Shown piece by piece: positions 48,378 to 57,912 of a stretch of 64,000 bases of DNA (position 1 is its first letter; each line of letters starts with the position of its first letter). The DNA comes from Rickettsiales bacterium (GTDB lineage Bacteria; Pseudomonadota; Alphaproteobacteria; Rickettsiales; UBA998): the NCBI GenBank assembly GCA_024304995.1, contig JAMWZD010000002.1:372001-436000 (forward strand). Reading direction: 5' to 3'. Below the pieces are notes generated by a model. It ran no database searches and was not told the origin of the DNA. It saw only the letters and a list, made by a program, of their open reading frames with translations. The position numbers and the translations under genes were made by a program.

Positions 48378-49220
48378 TTAGTGGATTACGTTTTTTTTCA
48401 AAAACGCAATCATCAAATCATTCACCTTATCTTTATGCGTCACATTCAGCCCGTGTGGCGCGCCGTCCAGCAATTCGAGTTGCGCGTGTGGCAGAAACTT
48501 CACTGCCTTTTCGGCGCAGACTTCCGCAGGGCAGATGCGGTCTGCTTTGCCGTGAATGACCAAAGCTGGCACATCGCATTTTTTTAGGTCATCGCGGAAA
48601 TCCGTATAGCCGAATGCATCAATGCAGTCTTTCATGGCTTTGGGAGAGGCATCAAAGGTAAGGTGCAGCAAAAAGTCCAGAAACTCCTGTGAGATCGTGT
48701 CCTTATTTTCGTCCGCATTGGTGAAATTCTGTCGCCACTGACCGATGAACGCAAAACGGTCTTTTTCAACATTTTCTTTCATACCTTCAAACACGCTGTG
48801 ATCCACCCCGTCTGGGTTGTCATCTGCTTTTGCCATGAAGGGTGTCACGGCTGCAAGCAACATAATGCTTTTGAGCTTTTTTGTGCCATAATTCCCAACA
48901 TATCGCGCCACTTCGCCACCGCCCATAGAGAAACCTGCCAGCGTCACATGTTCCAGCTTTAATTTGTCAATAATGCCAGCCACGTCTGCAGCTAACGTAT
49001 CATAATCATAACCCCACCAGGTTTTTTCGGACAGTCCAAAGCCGCGGCGGCAATAGGTGATCACTCGGTTGCCTGCATTCACCAATGCTTCAATCTGTGG
49101 TTCCCATGCCTGATGCGACAAAGGCCAGCCATGAATGAGGATCACCGGGTCGCCAGTGCCGTAATCTTCAATATGGAGATTTACGTTTCCGTCTTTAGAC
49201 TGAATATTCATATTTGGCAT
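48378..49220 (-). CDS. Alpha/beta hydrolase, non-heme chloroperoxidase-like
   Basis: A 280-residue alpha/beta-hydrolase. The oxyanion region is VILIHGWPLSHQAWEPQ, the nucleophile Ser is in LAGFSMGGGEVARYVG, the acid is probably the Asp of IHGKADRICP, and the catalytic His lies in DGAPHGLNVTH. GFSMGGGEVARY is characteristic of the cofactor-free bacterial haloperoxidase/arylesterase group. No signal peptide is present. The natural substrate is unknown. Convergent with the membrane protein gene and divergent from the RsmB-like gene. Confidence 0.88.
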   Translation of the reverse strand: MPNMNIQSKDGNVNLHIEDYGTGDPVILIHGWPLSHQAWEPQIEALVNAGNRVITYCRRGFGLSEKTWWGYDYDTLAADVAGIIDKLKLEHVTLAGFSMGGGEVARYVGNYGTKKLKSIMLLAAVTPFMAKADDNPDGVDHSVFEGMKENVEKDRFAFIGQWRQNFTNADENKDTISQEFLDFLLHLTFDASPKAMKDCIDAFGYTDFRDDLKKCDVPALVIHGKADRICPAEVCAEKAVKFLPHAQLELLDGAPHGLNVTHKDKVNDLMIAFLKKNVIH

Positions 49221-49286
49221 GGTGTTCCTCTGTTTTAACTGTTAAATATGTTTGCGACTGACGCATTAAAACTCTATAAGATATTA

Positions 49287-50597
49287 ATGACACCCGCAGC
49301 ACAATTACAAGCAGTTATTGAACTTATCACGCATTATGAGCAGGGAAAAGCAGATGGGTATCGCACAGGTGCAGATGTCTCGTTCGCGTTCTTCATGAAA
49401 CAGCGCAGATATATTGGTGCGAAAGACAAAAAAGCCATCGCGCGACTGTTTTATTATGTGCTGCGCCATCAGGCATCGCTCGTCTGGTGGGCAAAGCAGC
49501 GCAACATGACACCGAACCCGCGTTTGAAAGCCTTGTTGGGTGCGTTGTTTCTGGATAATTTACCTGCCGAGCGGATTGATGCACTATGCGGATCAGATAA
49601 ATATGCGCCGAAGCCGCTGAGCGATAAAGATCGTGAATTGATGGATGACTGCGCGGCGCACGGGCAATTGATTCATGAGAATATGCCAGACGAAGCACGC
49701 TACAATGCGCCAGACTGGGTGATTGAGAAGTTCCGCAAGCAGTACGGCGACGATGCAGGACATATTTTAGAGGCGCTGATGGAAGAAGCGCCGACAGACA
49801 TTCGCGTGAACACCATCAAAACTAATCGTGAAGCCGTGTTAGGCATTTTGGAGAAAGCAGGCATTAATGCAGAGCCTACGCCCCATGCACCCAACGGCAT
49901 ACGCATCAAGCAACGCGTGGCATTGCATACGCTGGAAGCATTTCACGCAGGCTTGTTTGATGTGCAGGATGAGGGGTCGCAATTGCTGGCATCACTTGTG
50001 GCAGCCAAACCGAAGCAGCGCGTGATTGATTTTTGCGCAGGGGCAGGGGGCAAGACGCTTGCTATTGCTGCGAACATGAATAATAAAGGAAAAATTCTTA
50101 GCTGGGATGTTCATGCCAAGCGCATGAAGGATTTGCCGAAGCGGCTGAAGCGTGCAGGCGTGGACAACGCCGAAGTGCGACAGATTGAATCTGAGCATGA
50201 CAGTTATATTAAGCGTCATAAAGAATCAGCAGATTGGGTATTGGTGGATGCACCCTGCTCTGGCACAGGCACATGGCGCAGAAATCCTGACGCACGCTGG
50301 AACATCACCAAAGACGAATTGCGCAACTTAACGCAGCTTCAAATGAGCATTCTGGAATCTGCCGCGCGGCTGGTGAAGGACGGCGGAGCGCTGGTTTACG
50401 GCACGTGTTCCCTGCTTCCAGAAGAAAATAACAAACTGGTTGAGCATTTCTTGGCGAAGTACCCTCATTTTTCACTTGAACAGCCCGCCAGCTTTCCTAT
50501 AGAGTGCGGAGCTATGATAGCTCTAACGCCATATCACCATCACACAGATGGATTTTTTGCGGCCATATTGCGCAAAAGCAACAGTAAGATTGTGTAA
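49287..50597 (+). CDS. RsmB/NOP-family RNA cytosine-C5 methyltransferase
   Basis: A SAM-dependent m5C RNA methyltransferase. I prefer the ATG at 49287, which gives MTPAAQLQAVIELITHYEQG, the start usual for alphaproteobacterial members (436 residues); an ATG at 49248 adds 13 residues. An NusB-like N-terminal region is followed by FDVQDEGSQLLASLVA, VIDFCAGAGGKTLAIAANM (SAM site), VLVDAPCSGTGTWRRNPDARW with the catalytic Cys and YGTCSLLPEENNKLV with the second Cys. Target (16S C967 or another) cannot be told. Confidence 0.9.
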   Translation: MTPAAQLQAVIELITHYEQGKADGYRTGADVSFAFFMKQRRYIGAKDKKAIARLFYYVLRHQASLVWWAKQRNMTPNPRLKALLGALFLDNLPAERIDALCGSDKYAPKPLSDKDRELMDDCAAHGQLIHENMPDEARYNAPDWVIEKFRKQYGDDAGHILEALMEEAPTDIRVNTIKTNREAVLGILEKAGINAEPTPHAPNGIRIKQRVALHTLEAFHAGLFDVQDEGSQLLASLVAAKPKQRVIDFCAGAGGKTLAIAANMNNKGKILSWDVHAKRMKDLPKRLKRAGVDNAEVRQIESEHDSYIKRHKESADWVLVDAPCSGTGTWRRNPDARWNITKDELRNLTQLQMSILESAARLVKDGGALVYGTCSLLPEENNKLVEHFLAKYPHFSLEQPASFPIECGAMIALTPYHHHTDGFFAAILRKSNSKIV

Positions 50598-50615
50598 CTG
50601 AACCCCTGATACTTT

Positions 50616-51782
50616 ATGTCATCCTCAAATCCTGGCTTTGTTACCCGAATTAAGCGTTTATTTCATGCAAAAAATGTGGTTGTCGTATCACAACATGCAG
50701 TGGATCATTATGCGCTTTCGCTGCGCTCACAGTGCATGGCGGCTACAGCCATTTTGCTGGTAGTGGGTGCGTCGTCCTATTCTATCGGACGTTATGTGAA
50801 CACGAAAAAAGATCTGGATGAGACATCCAAAAACCTGCAGGCAGTGCAGGTGGAACATGAAAAAATGTCTGGCGAATTCAGTCTGCTGAAAAAAGACCTG
50901 CTGAAAATCAATAATGAAGGGGATTCGCTGAGTGATTATGCGCAATTCGTGATTGAGCAATATGATAATGCTGGAACGGTCACGCTGGAAGTGGATGAAA
51001 ATCTTGAAGCAGTGCCTGCCTCTGGCAACAGTTCAACCCTGCTGAACCGTGTTGATTTTCTGGAACGCAAACTGGAGCAGGAGCAGCAGGACAAACAGCA
51101 ATTCATGAACACTATTCACCAGATTACGCGTGATAAGGTGAAAATTCTGGAAGAAGCTGTCAAAATTACTGGCATGGAAGACGAACTTTCTGCCGTGATT
51201 GATGCAAAACGTGGCACGATGTTGCCAGATGGTGCATTTGAAGGGCAGGGTGGGCCGTTCTCGCCCTATCTTGGTGAAGAAACGGAAAGTGAGATGGAGC
51301 AATCATTGTTGGATGAAGTGAGTTATCTTGCGAGCATTTCAGAAGTGGTGGCATCTTTGCCTATGTCGAGCCCAATGCCACATGCACGCCGCACAAGCGG
51401 TTTCGGAAAGCGCCGTGATCCGTTCCACCGCCGTTTGGCAAACCACACCGGGCTGGATTTTGCAGGACCCTATAACGCCAGAATTTATGCAACTGCGCCA
51501 GGCAAAGTAATTTATGCGGGCTATAAAGGGGCATATGGAAAGACAGTCACAATCAGTCACGGGAATGGCATCACTTCACAATATTCACATTTGAGCCGCA
51601 TCACAGTGCGCGTAGGGCAGCAGGTCGATCGCGGCAAAGCCGTGGGTCGTCAGGGGTCTACGGGGCGTTCCACTGGGCAACACCTGCATTATGAAGTGCG
51701 ATATCGCAATCGCCCGCTCAACCCATCTCGTTTTTTAAACGCAGGACAATATGTTCAGAAAAAAACACAAAGCAACATCTGA
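50616..51782 (+). CDS. M23 (LytM-type) peptidoglycan endopeptidase, membrane-anchored
   Basis: A 388-residue cell-wall hydrolase. A cytosolic N-terminus is followed by one membrane helix (MAATAILLVVGASSYSIG, about 41-58). Long coiled coils follow (KKDLDETSKNLQAVQVEHEK; FLERKLEQEQQDKQQFMNTI). The M23 domain begins about 260, with zinc ligands His and Asp in NHTGLDFAGP and His in GQHLHYEVRYRNRPLNPSRF. The 3' end overlaps the bactofilin gene by 32 bp. M23/bactofilin pairs such as LmdC-BacA shape cells in related bacteria, so a local wall-remodelling role guided by bactofilin is likely. Confidence 0.92.
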   Translation: MSSSNPGFVTRIKRLFHAKNVVVVSQHAVDHYALSLRSQCMAATAILLVVGASSYSIGRYVNTKKDLDETSKNLQAVQVEHEKMSGEFSLLKKDLLKINNEGDSLSDYAQFVIEQYDNAGTVTLEVDENLEAVPASGNSSTLLNRVDFLERKLEQEQQDKQQFMNTIHQITRDKVKILEEAVKITGMEDELSAVIDAKRGTMLPDGAFEGQGGPFSPYLGEETESEMEQSLLDEVSYLASISEVVASLPMSSPMPHARRTSGFGKRRDPFHRRLANHTGLDFAGPYNARIYATAPGKVIYAGYKGAYGKTVTISHGNGITSQYSHLSRITVRVGQQVDRGKAVGRQGSTGRSTGQHLHYEVRYRNRPLNPSRFLNAGQYVQKKTQSNI

Positions 51783-52236
51783 TTCATCTCAAAATGCTTT
51801 GTTAGGGAAAGAACAGCCCTCTGTGTCGGTGCGAAAGGTACCGCCTACCATTATTTCGTCTGATGTATCAATGTTGGGCAATATTATGAGCAATGGCATG
51901 GTGGATATTGATGGGAAGATTGAAGGTAATATCACATCGCAAGTGATGTATGTCCGCGAGAATGCATTGATTAAAGGCGATATTACCGCCGATATTGAAG
52001 CGCATATTTTTGGAGTGGTGCATGGCATTGTCAAAGCGCCAAAAGTCTGTTTATATGCAAAAGCACATGTGGAAGGGGTGATTCTGCATGAAACCTTATC
52101 AATTGAAGATGGTGCATATGTGGACGCACAATTTAAACCGTGTGACGGGCAGTTGCAGCTAACATTCGATAAGGATGACTTGCAGCCGCAGGATGAAGAT
52201 TTCAACATCCTGAAAGACTATAAATTATTGCAATAG
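51751..52236 (+). CDS. Bactofilin (polymer-forming cytoskeletal protein)
   Basis: Bactofilins polymerise without nucleotide into membrane-associated filaments that position wall enzymes. The 161-residue protein has a charged N-terminal tail and a beta-helix core (about 33-135) with the repeated hydrophobic pattern: ISSDVSMLGNIMSNGMVDIDGKIEGNI, ENALIKGDITADIEAHIFGVVHGIVKAPKVCLYAKAHVEGVI and IEDGAYVDAQFKP. It starts inside the M23 gene in another frame, so the two are made together. Confidence 0.92.
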   Translation: MFRKKHKATSDSSQNALLGKEQPSVSVRKVPPTIISSDVSMLGNIMSNGMVDIDGKIEGNITSQVMYVRENALIKGDITADIEAHIFGVVHGIVKAPKVCLYAKAHVEGVILHETLSIEDGAYVDAQFKPCDGQLQLTFDKDDLQPQDEDFNILKDYKLLQ

Positions 52237-52257
52237 AATTATTAGCGCTTTTCATTT

Positions 52258-52296
52258 AAAAAAGCCTCGCTGCAGTTCATGGCAGCGAGGCTTTTT
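52258..52296. terminator. Strong bidirectional intrinsic terminator
   Basis: GCCTCGCTGC and GCAGCGAGGC form a perfect 10-bp stem extended by A/T pairs, with AAAAAA on one side and TTTTT on the other. It serves both the bactofilin unit (+) and the symporter gene (-). Confidence 0.92.
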
Positions 52297-52317
52297 GTTA
52301 CGTGAATGTCCTTATTA

Positions 52318-53904
52318 TTACCAGAAGTAATAGAGGATAATTCCTGTTGCGATGACCAGCAGAAGTGACAGCACGCGGTAGTTACGATACCATGCAACCC
52401 CTTTTAAACGCTCTGTCTCATCGGTGTAATAGGCAGGCGTCCATGTGTATGGAAGAATATCCTCTTCATTTGGCGCTTCCGTCATCAGGCTGACAACTAT
52501 CAGCACAATAGTGCAACCAACAAACAAAATTGGCGCAACATATAGGAAGTGAATATTAGTCCAGCCAAGAATTTCATTGATGACGAAGAAGATTGCTCCA
52601 GCCACAAACCCGAACATGAGAGATGCAAAACCGCCTGTGCCGTTAGCACGCTTCCAGAATGCTCCAACGATGAATAAACATACGATAGGGGAAACAGCGT
52701 AAGAGAAGATGGTCTGCAGATATTTGAACAGAGATTCAAAACTCTCAATAATCGGCGCCCAGAGAATAGCGAAAATCATGAAAATGAAGGTAGTGATCTT
52801 ACCGATTTTCATCAAATCCTTATTGCTCAAATCTGGTTTCCGCGGGCGCACAAAATCCATCGTGACGACGGTTGATGCAGAGTTTAGCGTTGAATCAATC
52901 TGAGACATCAGCGCAGCCATAAAGCCTGCAATCACCAAACCTACCAAGCCCACAGGCAGCAGATCAAAAATAAGTGTTGGATACACCAGATTCGCGTTTT
53001 CAAGATCAGGATAAAGCAGGATGGCTGCTGTTCCTGGCAATACCATGATGAACAATACGGGCAGCTTCAGGAAACCTGCAAGAATAGCCCCTTGGCGCGC
53101 CTGAGTTTCATCACGTGCAGAGAGTACGCGTTGCGTGATAAACTGGTTCGTACACCAGAAGTAAAAACCGAGCAGAGGTACACCCGTGATCAAACCAAGC
53201 CACGGCACGCCTGGGTCATCCAGTGGGCGGATCAGGCTTAATTTGGCGGGGTCAACCGTGCTTAACACCACGTCCAGACCACCTGCTTTATCAAATGCAA
53301 TAATGGAAAGTACGATAGATGCGATGATCAGAATTACTGCCTGAATCACATCCGTAATCATTACGGCAGATAATCCACCAATAATCGTATAGCCACCTGC
53401 GAGCAATGCAAGAATGGTAATAGTGACGTATAGCGGAGTTTCAGGGAATACTGCACGAATCAGAATACCACCTGCATAGAGGCTGGCAGCCGTTTCCACA
53501 ATAATATTGATAAACAGGGTTAATATCGCAAAATACATACGGCATTGATAATTATAGCGTTTTTCCAGATATTCTGGCATGGTATAAACCTGTGAGCGCA
53601 GAATAAACGGCACCATGAACATGCCGAAGAACACCAGCACAAGAGCCGCCATCCATTCATAGTTAAATACGGAAATTCCCGTTACATAAGCGTCCCCTGC
53701 CAGACCCATCAAAGTGGTCGAGGAAATATTTGAGGCGAAAAGTGAAAAGCCGATTAAAGGCCATGTCATAGAGCGACCAGCAAGGAAGTAATCCCCCGTA
53801 CTTTCACTCTTTTTTGATAGCATGATGCCGAAGGCAAGCATGGCGACAAAGTAAATAACGATAATCGCCATGTCTAAGGTGGCGAGATGATAAACCTGTT
53901 CCAT
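52318..53904 (-). CDS. Sodium:solute symporter (SSF family)
   Basis: A 528-residue inner-membrane symporter of the SSS/SLC5 group with about 13-14 helices. Family landmarks: GDYFLAGRSMTWPLIGFSLFASNISSTTLMGLAGDAYVTG in helices 1-2, GGYTIIGGLSAVMITDVIQAVIL, and GLIAGFMAALMSQIDSTLNSASTVVTMD, where Ser/Thr residues help bind sodium. The closest pattern is of sugar/inositol symporters, but the substrate cannot be fixed. It is a single-gene unit between two terminators. Confidence 0.9.
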   Translation of the reverse strand: MEQVYHLATLDMAIIVIYFVAMLAFGIMLSKKSESTGDYFLAGRSMTWPLIGFSLFASNISSTTLMGLAGDAYVTGISVFNYEWMAALVLVFFGMFMVPFILRSQVYTMPEYLEKRYNYQCRMYFAILTLFINIIVETAASLYAGGILIRAVFPETPLYVTITILALLAGGYTIIGGLSAVMITDVIQAVILIIASIVLSIIAFDKAGGLDVVLSTVDPAKLSLIRPLDDPGVPWLGLITGVPLLGFYFWCTNQFITQRVLSARDETQARQGAILAGFLKLPVLFIMVLPGTAAILLYPDLENANLVYPTLIFDLLPVGLVGLVIAGFMAALMSQIDSTLNSASTVVTMDFVRPRKPDLSNKDLMKIGKITTFIFMIFAILWAPIIESFESLFKYLQTIFSYAVSPIVCLFIVGAFWKRANGTGGFASLMFGFVAGAIFFVINEILGWTNIHFLYVAPILFVGCTIVLIVVSLMTEAPNEEDILPYTWTPAYYTDETERLKGVAWYRNYRVLSLLLVIATGIILYYFW

Positions 53905-53963
53905 ATTCTTCCGTAAATAATATTAAAGTCGGGTTAGCATACAGAATGCTGCCTGTCATGCTA

Positions 53964-54002
53964 CAAAAAAAAATGCTGCACCGCCGCAAGGCGATACAGC
54001 AT
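53964..54002 (-). terminator. Intrinsic terminator after lpdA
   Basis: AATGCTG and CAGCATT with inner CGCC/GGCG pairing form the stem; nine Ts follow on the minus strand. It ends the pyruvate dehydrogenase unit. Confidence 0.88.
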
Positions 54003-54023
54003 TGATATTGGTTGAACTAAAAC

Positions 54024-55421
54024 CTACATATGAATCACTTTTCCATATGCATCCAACACTGCTTCATGCATCATTTCTGATAAGGTCGGATGCGGGAAGA
54101 TGGTGTGCATCAGGTCAGTTTCGGTCGTCTCCAGCGTTTTGGCAATGCCGTAACCCTGAATCATCTCGGTGACTTCTGCGCCGACCATATGCGCGCCGAG
54201 CAACTCTCCTGTTTTCTCGTCAAACACGGTTTTCACCAATCCTTCAGGCTCACCCAATGCAATTGCTTTGCCGTTACCCATGAAAGAGAAACGCCCGACT
54301 TTCACTTTATAGCCTTTTTCTTTTGCGGCTTTTTCGGTCAATCCAACACTTGCAACTTGTGGACGGCAGTAAGTACAGCCTGGGATATTTTCGATTTTGA
54401 TTGGATGCACATCTTTTTGACCTGCTATTTTCTCTATGCACATTACGCCTTCATGGCTGGCTTTGTGCGCAAGCCACGGTGGCCCTGCCACATCACCAAT
54501 TGCATAAACCCCAGGCTCACCCGTTTCGCACCATTGATTAATAACGATATTGCCTTTTTCCACTTTCACCTTTGTGCCTTCCAACCCAAGATTTTCCGTG
54601 TTGCCGACAATCCCAACTGCAGCAATCACGCGGTCAACGGTAATTTCTTCTGTCTTGCCGTTCTTTTCTAACGTCACGGTTACATTATCTTTGCCTTTTT
54701 TCAATGATTTCACAGTTGTTTTGGTTTTAACGTCCATGCCCTGCGCTTCAAACTGTTTTTGCACAAATTTTGAGATTTCTTCATCTTCCACAGGCAAAAT
54801 ACGATCCTTCACTTCCACCAGCGTCACTTTCGCGCCCATATTTTGATAGAAACTCGCAAATTCAGAGCCAATTGCGCCTGAACCCACCACGACAAGTGAT
54901 TTTGGCATGGCATCTGGTGTCATCGCTTCTTTATAGGTCCAGACCAGTTTGCCATCTGGCTCTAAGTTTGGCAGCACACGCGCACGTGCACCAGTTGCCA
55001 AAATAATATGTTTTGCAGCAACGTCAGAGACTTTCTTGCCGTCTTTTTCAACGGTCAGCTTGCCTTTGCCCGCCAGCTTCCCATGACCATCAATCACAGT
55101 TACTTTGTTTTTCTTCATCAGATGCGAAATGCCTTTCGTCAATTGTGAAGACACACCGCGAGAACGTGCAATAATTTTCTTGAAATCAAACTGAATGTTT
55201 TCCACAGAAAACCCATATTCATCCAAGTGGTTCAGCGTATGGTGAATTTCGGAGCTGCGTAGCAAGGCTTTCGTTGGAATACAACCCCAATTCAGGCAAA
55301 TACCACCCATATGCTCACGTTCCACCACAGCAGTTTTCATACCCAACTGACTTGCGCGAATTGCCGTTACATATCCACCCGGGCCACCGCCCACGATTAC
55401 TACATCATAATTATCTGCCAT
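54024..55421 (-). CDS. lpdA: Dihydrolipoyl dehydrogenase (E3)
   Basis: E3 reoxidises the dihydrolipoyl groups of E2 with FAD and NAD+. The 465-residue protein has the FAD motif VVIVGGGPGGYVTAIRA, the redox disulfide Cys42/Cys47 in GGICLNWGCIPTKALL, the NAD motif VVGSGAIGSEFASF, and the C-terminal His-Glu pair in HTIFPHPTLSEMMHEA. It follows the E2 gene by 27 bp on the same strand, so it is the E3 of this pyruvate dehydrogenase set. Confidence 0.97.
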   Translation of the reverse strand: MADNYDVVIVGGGPGGYVTAIRASQLGMKTAVVEREHMGGICLNWGCIPTKALLRSSEIHHTLNHLDEYGFSVENIQFDFKKIIARSRGVSSQLTKGISHLMKKNKVTVIDGHGKLAGKGKLTVEKDGKKVSDVAAKHIILATGARARVLPNLEPDGKLVWTYKEAMTPDAMPKSLVVVGSGAIGSEFASFYQNMGAKVTLVEVKDRILPVEDEEISKFVQKQFEAQGMDVKTKTTVKSLKKGKDNVTVTLEKNGKTEEITVDRVIAAVGIVGNTENLGLEGTKVKVEKGNIVINQWCETGEPGVYAIGDVAGPPWLAHKASHEGVMCIEKIAGQKDVHPIKIENIPGCTYCRPQVASVGLTEKAAKEKGYKVKVGRFSFMGNGKAIALGEPEGLVKTVFDEKTGELLGAHMVGAEVTEMIQGYGIAKTLETTETDLMHTIFPHPTLSEMMHEAVLDAYGKVIHM

Positions 55422-55448
55422 AAGTTTTCTCTTTTACCTAATTGTTAA

Positions 55449-56750
55449 TTACACCAGCATCATCACTGGGCTTTCAATATAACGCTTAAACGCTGCCAGG
55501 AATTGCGCACCCACTGCGCCGTCCACCACGCGGTGGTCGCATGAAAGCGTCACAGTCATCACAGTAGCGGTTTTAAACTCGCCGCCTTTGCTTACCACAC
55601 GTTCTTCACCTGCGCCCACTGCAAGAATGCAGCCTTGTGGCGGGTTGATAATCGCGTTGAAGTTTTTGATGCCATACATGCCGAGGTTAGAGATGGAGAA
55701 ACCGCCGCCCTGATATTCCGATGGTTGCAATTTGCCGCTGCGTGCGCGAGCAATTAAATCTTTTGCTTCATTAGAAATCTGCGCCAGTCCTTTCTGGTCT
55801 GCATTTTGTACGATTGGCGTAATCAATCCGCCATCCAGTGCCACGGCAACGGAAATGTCCACATTATTATATTGCTGAATTGCATTATCCGTCCATGACG
55901 CATTTGCTTCTGGCACTTCACGCAGCGCCATGCCAACGGCTTTGATCACCATGTCATTGACTGACAATTTATAAGCTGGTTTTTCATCACGACCAGCCGC
56001 TTTTGCTGCTGCGTCATTCATTTGCTTGCGTGACGCCAGCAAAGCATCCAATTCGCAATCTACTGAAAGATAGAAATGCGGTACATTCTGTTTGGATTCG
56101 GTCAGACGTTTTGCGATGGTTTTGCGCATTCCAGAATTTGGAATTTCAGTATATTCCTGCGGGTTGCGACCCACAGACACACTCGCTACAGAACTTGCTG
56201 TTCCTCCTTTCGCCACACCATTTTTCAGTGCATCTTCAATATCTGCCTTGATCACGCGACCTTTTGGCCCTGTGCCAGTGACATTAGAAATATCAATGCC
56301 TTCCTGCCCTGCAATGCGTTTGGCAAGAGGGGAGGCGAAAACGCGCTCACCTGAGTTGCTGCTGCTTGCTACTGCGCCGTCTGTCTTCATATTGCCGCTT
56401 GCTTCGCGTACGTCATTTGCGCTTGCATCTGTGCCACTTACCGCTGCATCTGTGGATGCTGCAGGGGCGCTGCTGGCTTCGTAGCCGTCCAATGCGCCTG
56501 CATCTTCACCTTCTTCCAAAAGAAGTGCGATCAGTTGATTGACTGGAACGCCTTCCGTGCCTTCATTAATGAGGATTTTGCCCAGTGTGCCTTCATCCAC
56601 CGCTTCCACTTCCATCGTGGCTTTGTCGGTTTCAATCTCGGCGATCACGTCACCAGATTCGATTGTGTCACCTTCTTTTTTGACCCATTTGGCAAGGGTT
56701 CCTTCTGTCATAGTAGGGGATAAGGCTGGCATTAAGACTTCAATTGGCAT
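55449..56750 (-). CDS. pdhC: Pyruvate dehydrogenase E2, dihydrolipoyl acetyltransferase
   Basis: E2 is the core of the complex and moves the acetyl group to CoA. The 433-residue protein has one lipoyl domain with the modified Lys in [16 protein letters not shown], an Ala/Ser/Gly-rich linker, an E1/E3-binding domain ([39 protein letters not shown]), and the catalytic domain ending with the acyltransferase motif [17 protein letters not shown] (His and Asp). An Ala/Ser/Asp-rich flexible linker precedes the binding domain. It follows the SIMPL gene by about 50 bp. Confidence 0.96.
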   Translation of the reverse strand: MPIEVLMPALSPTMTEGTLAKWVKKEGDTIESGDVIAEIETDKATMEVEAVDEGTLGKILINEGTEGVPVNQLIALLLEEGEDAGALDGYEASSAPAASTDAAVSGTDASANDVREASGNMKTDGAVASSSNSGERVFASPLAKRIAGQEGIDISNVTGTGPKGRVIKADIEDALKNGVAKGGTASSVASVSVGRNPQEYTEIPNSGMRKTIAKRLTESKQNVPHFYLSVDCELDALLASRKQMNDAAAKAAGRDEKPAYKLSVNDMVIKAVGMALREVPEANASWTDNAIQQYNNVDISVAVALDGGLITPIVQNADQKGLAQISNEAKDLIARARSGKLQPSEYQGGGFSISNLGMYGIKNFNAIINPPQGCILAVGAGEERVVSKGGEFKTATVMTVTLSCDHRVVDGAVGAQFLAAFKRYIESPVMMLV

Positions 56751-56803
56751 AATTTCCTCAATGTGGTTTTAATTAATTGGTTGCTGTTGTAACGAGTTTT
56801 ATT

Positions 56804-57517
56804 TCAATCATCAAGCTCATAAATGGCAGTGACGCTTGCAGAGATGTTCATCTCCCCCACGGGAGGGGCGACTGCACTTTCTGTTTGAGCTGAATCCATC
56901 GCCATAGCGCGCATCATACGCGGCTGAGGATTGGAGAATTGCTGCTCACCTTCATGAATTTTCAATAACTTGCCCAATGTTACGCCAGCTTCTTTGGCGA
57001 GCAATGCCGCTTTCTTTCTGGCATGTTGCATCGCGCCGGCCAATGCTTTTTCTTTCATAACGGCATCATCATCCAGCGTATATTGAATATTATTAATGCG
57101 GCTGATGTTGCTTTGCGTGAGTTGTTTCAGCAACTCGCCCAGCTTGTTTAATGCTTTGAGTTTTATAGTGACATCATATGAAGTTTCATAGGCTTCCAGC
57201 TCTCTGTCACGGTTCTGGCGATAGCTGTAACGCGGTTGCAGGCGCATGGCACTGGTGTCGATATGCTTTTCATCCACGCCGAGTTTTTTTGTGATGGAAA
57301 TAATCGCCCGAAGCTGTTTATCTGCAATAGTTTTTGATGCGTCCGCATCCTTATCCTCGCCATAGGCGGTGATGGACAGCATCGCCGTATCAGGCATAAC
57401 GGAAATTTCGTGATTACCTGAAACATGCAATGTGCGGTAATCATCCAGACCTTCTGAAAATGTCGGAGTTGCTGCCATAAGCAGCGTTATGGCAAGCAAT
57501 AATCTCATTTTCTGCAT
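56804..57517 (-). CDS. Secreted SIMPL-domain (DUF541) protein
   Basis: A 237-residue periplasmic protein. The signal peptide is MRLLLAITLLMAATPTFS. The SIMPL domain is clear: LHVSGNHEISVMPDTAMLSITAYGEDKDADASK, DKQLRAIISITKKLGVDEKHIDTSAMRLQPRY, YETSYDVTIKLKALNKLGELLKQLT, and AMQHARKKAALLAKEAGVTLGKLLKI. SIMPL proteins form oligomers of unclear function; some relatives affect oxidative stress. Its start overlaps the preceding secreted-protein gene by 13 bp, and it lies inside the pdh operon. Confidence 0.85.
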   Translation of the reverse strand: MQKMRLLLAITLLMAATPTFSEGLDDYRTLHVSGNHEISVMPDTAMLSITAYGEDKDADASKTIADKQLRAIISITKKLGVDEKHIDTSAMRLQPRYSYRQNRDRELEAYETSYDVTIKLKALNKLGELLKQLTQSNISRINNIQYTLDDDAVMKEKALAGAMQHARKKAALLAKEAGVTLGKLLKIHEGEQQFSNPQPRMMRAMAMDSAQTESAVAPPVGEMNISASVTAIYELDD

Positions 57518-57912
57518 CCTCTTGGAAGTTTGCTTTGTTGTGATAGAGATACATCCATATTCTTGCTATTGGCAAGTGTCATAAATCCAATCGCATCTTC
57601 TATGGATGCGGCGCTATATTGTAACTCAGCTTCGATCGTATAAAATGGTGTGTCCGAATCGTCCGAACGTTGAATATCAATGTCACGCTGCATTAACGTT
57701 ACGTCAATTTCCTGCTCTTTTGCCAGTGTTTCAAAAGAGGTAACTGCATCATTATATGCTTTTTGCGCTATCTCAGGTGTTTTTGCAAGATGGTCAATAT
57801 AATAACGTAACGCTGTTTTATCGTTCAGGCTGCACTCTTTCTCAGCGTAAGATGCGTTAGTGACCGCCGCTGTGAAAAAGATAGAGAGTAAGGCTGTTTT
57901 AATTAGTTGCAT
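57505..57912 (-). CDS. Small secreted protein, unknown, SIMPL-like layout
   Basis: A 135-residue protein with signal peptide ending near TNASYA. The mature part has two Cys (KECSLND and PRGCRK) that could pair. SFETLAKEQEIDVTLMQRDI followed by FYTIEAELQYSAASIEDAIG has the same helix, strand, strand, helix order as the SIMPL protein next to it, suggesting a reduced paralog; identity is too low to be sure by eye. It overlaps both neighbours (10 and 13 bp). Confidence 0.68.
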   Translation of the reverse strand: MQLIKTALLSIFFTAAVTNASYAEKECSLNDKTALRYYIDHLAKTPEIAQKAYNDAVTSFETLAKEQEIDVTLMQRDIDIQRSDDSDTPFYTIEAELQYSAASIEDAIGFMTLANSKNMDVSLSQQSKLPRGCRK

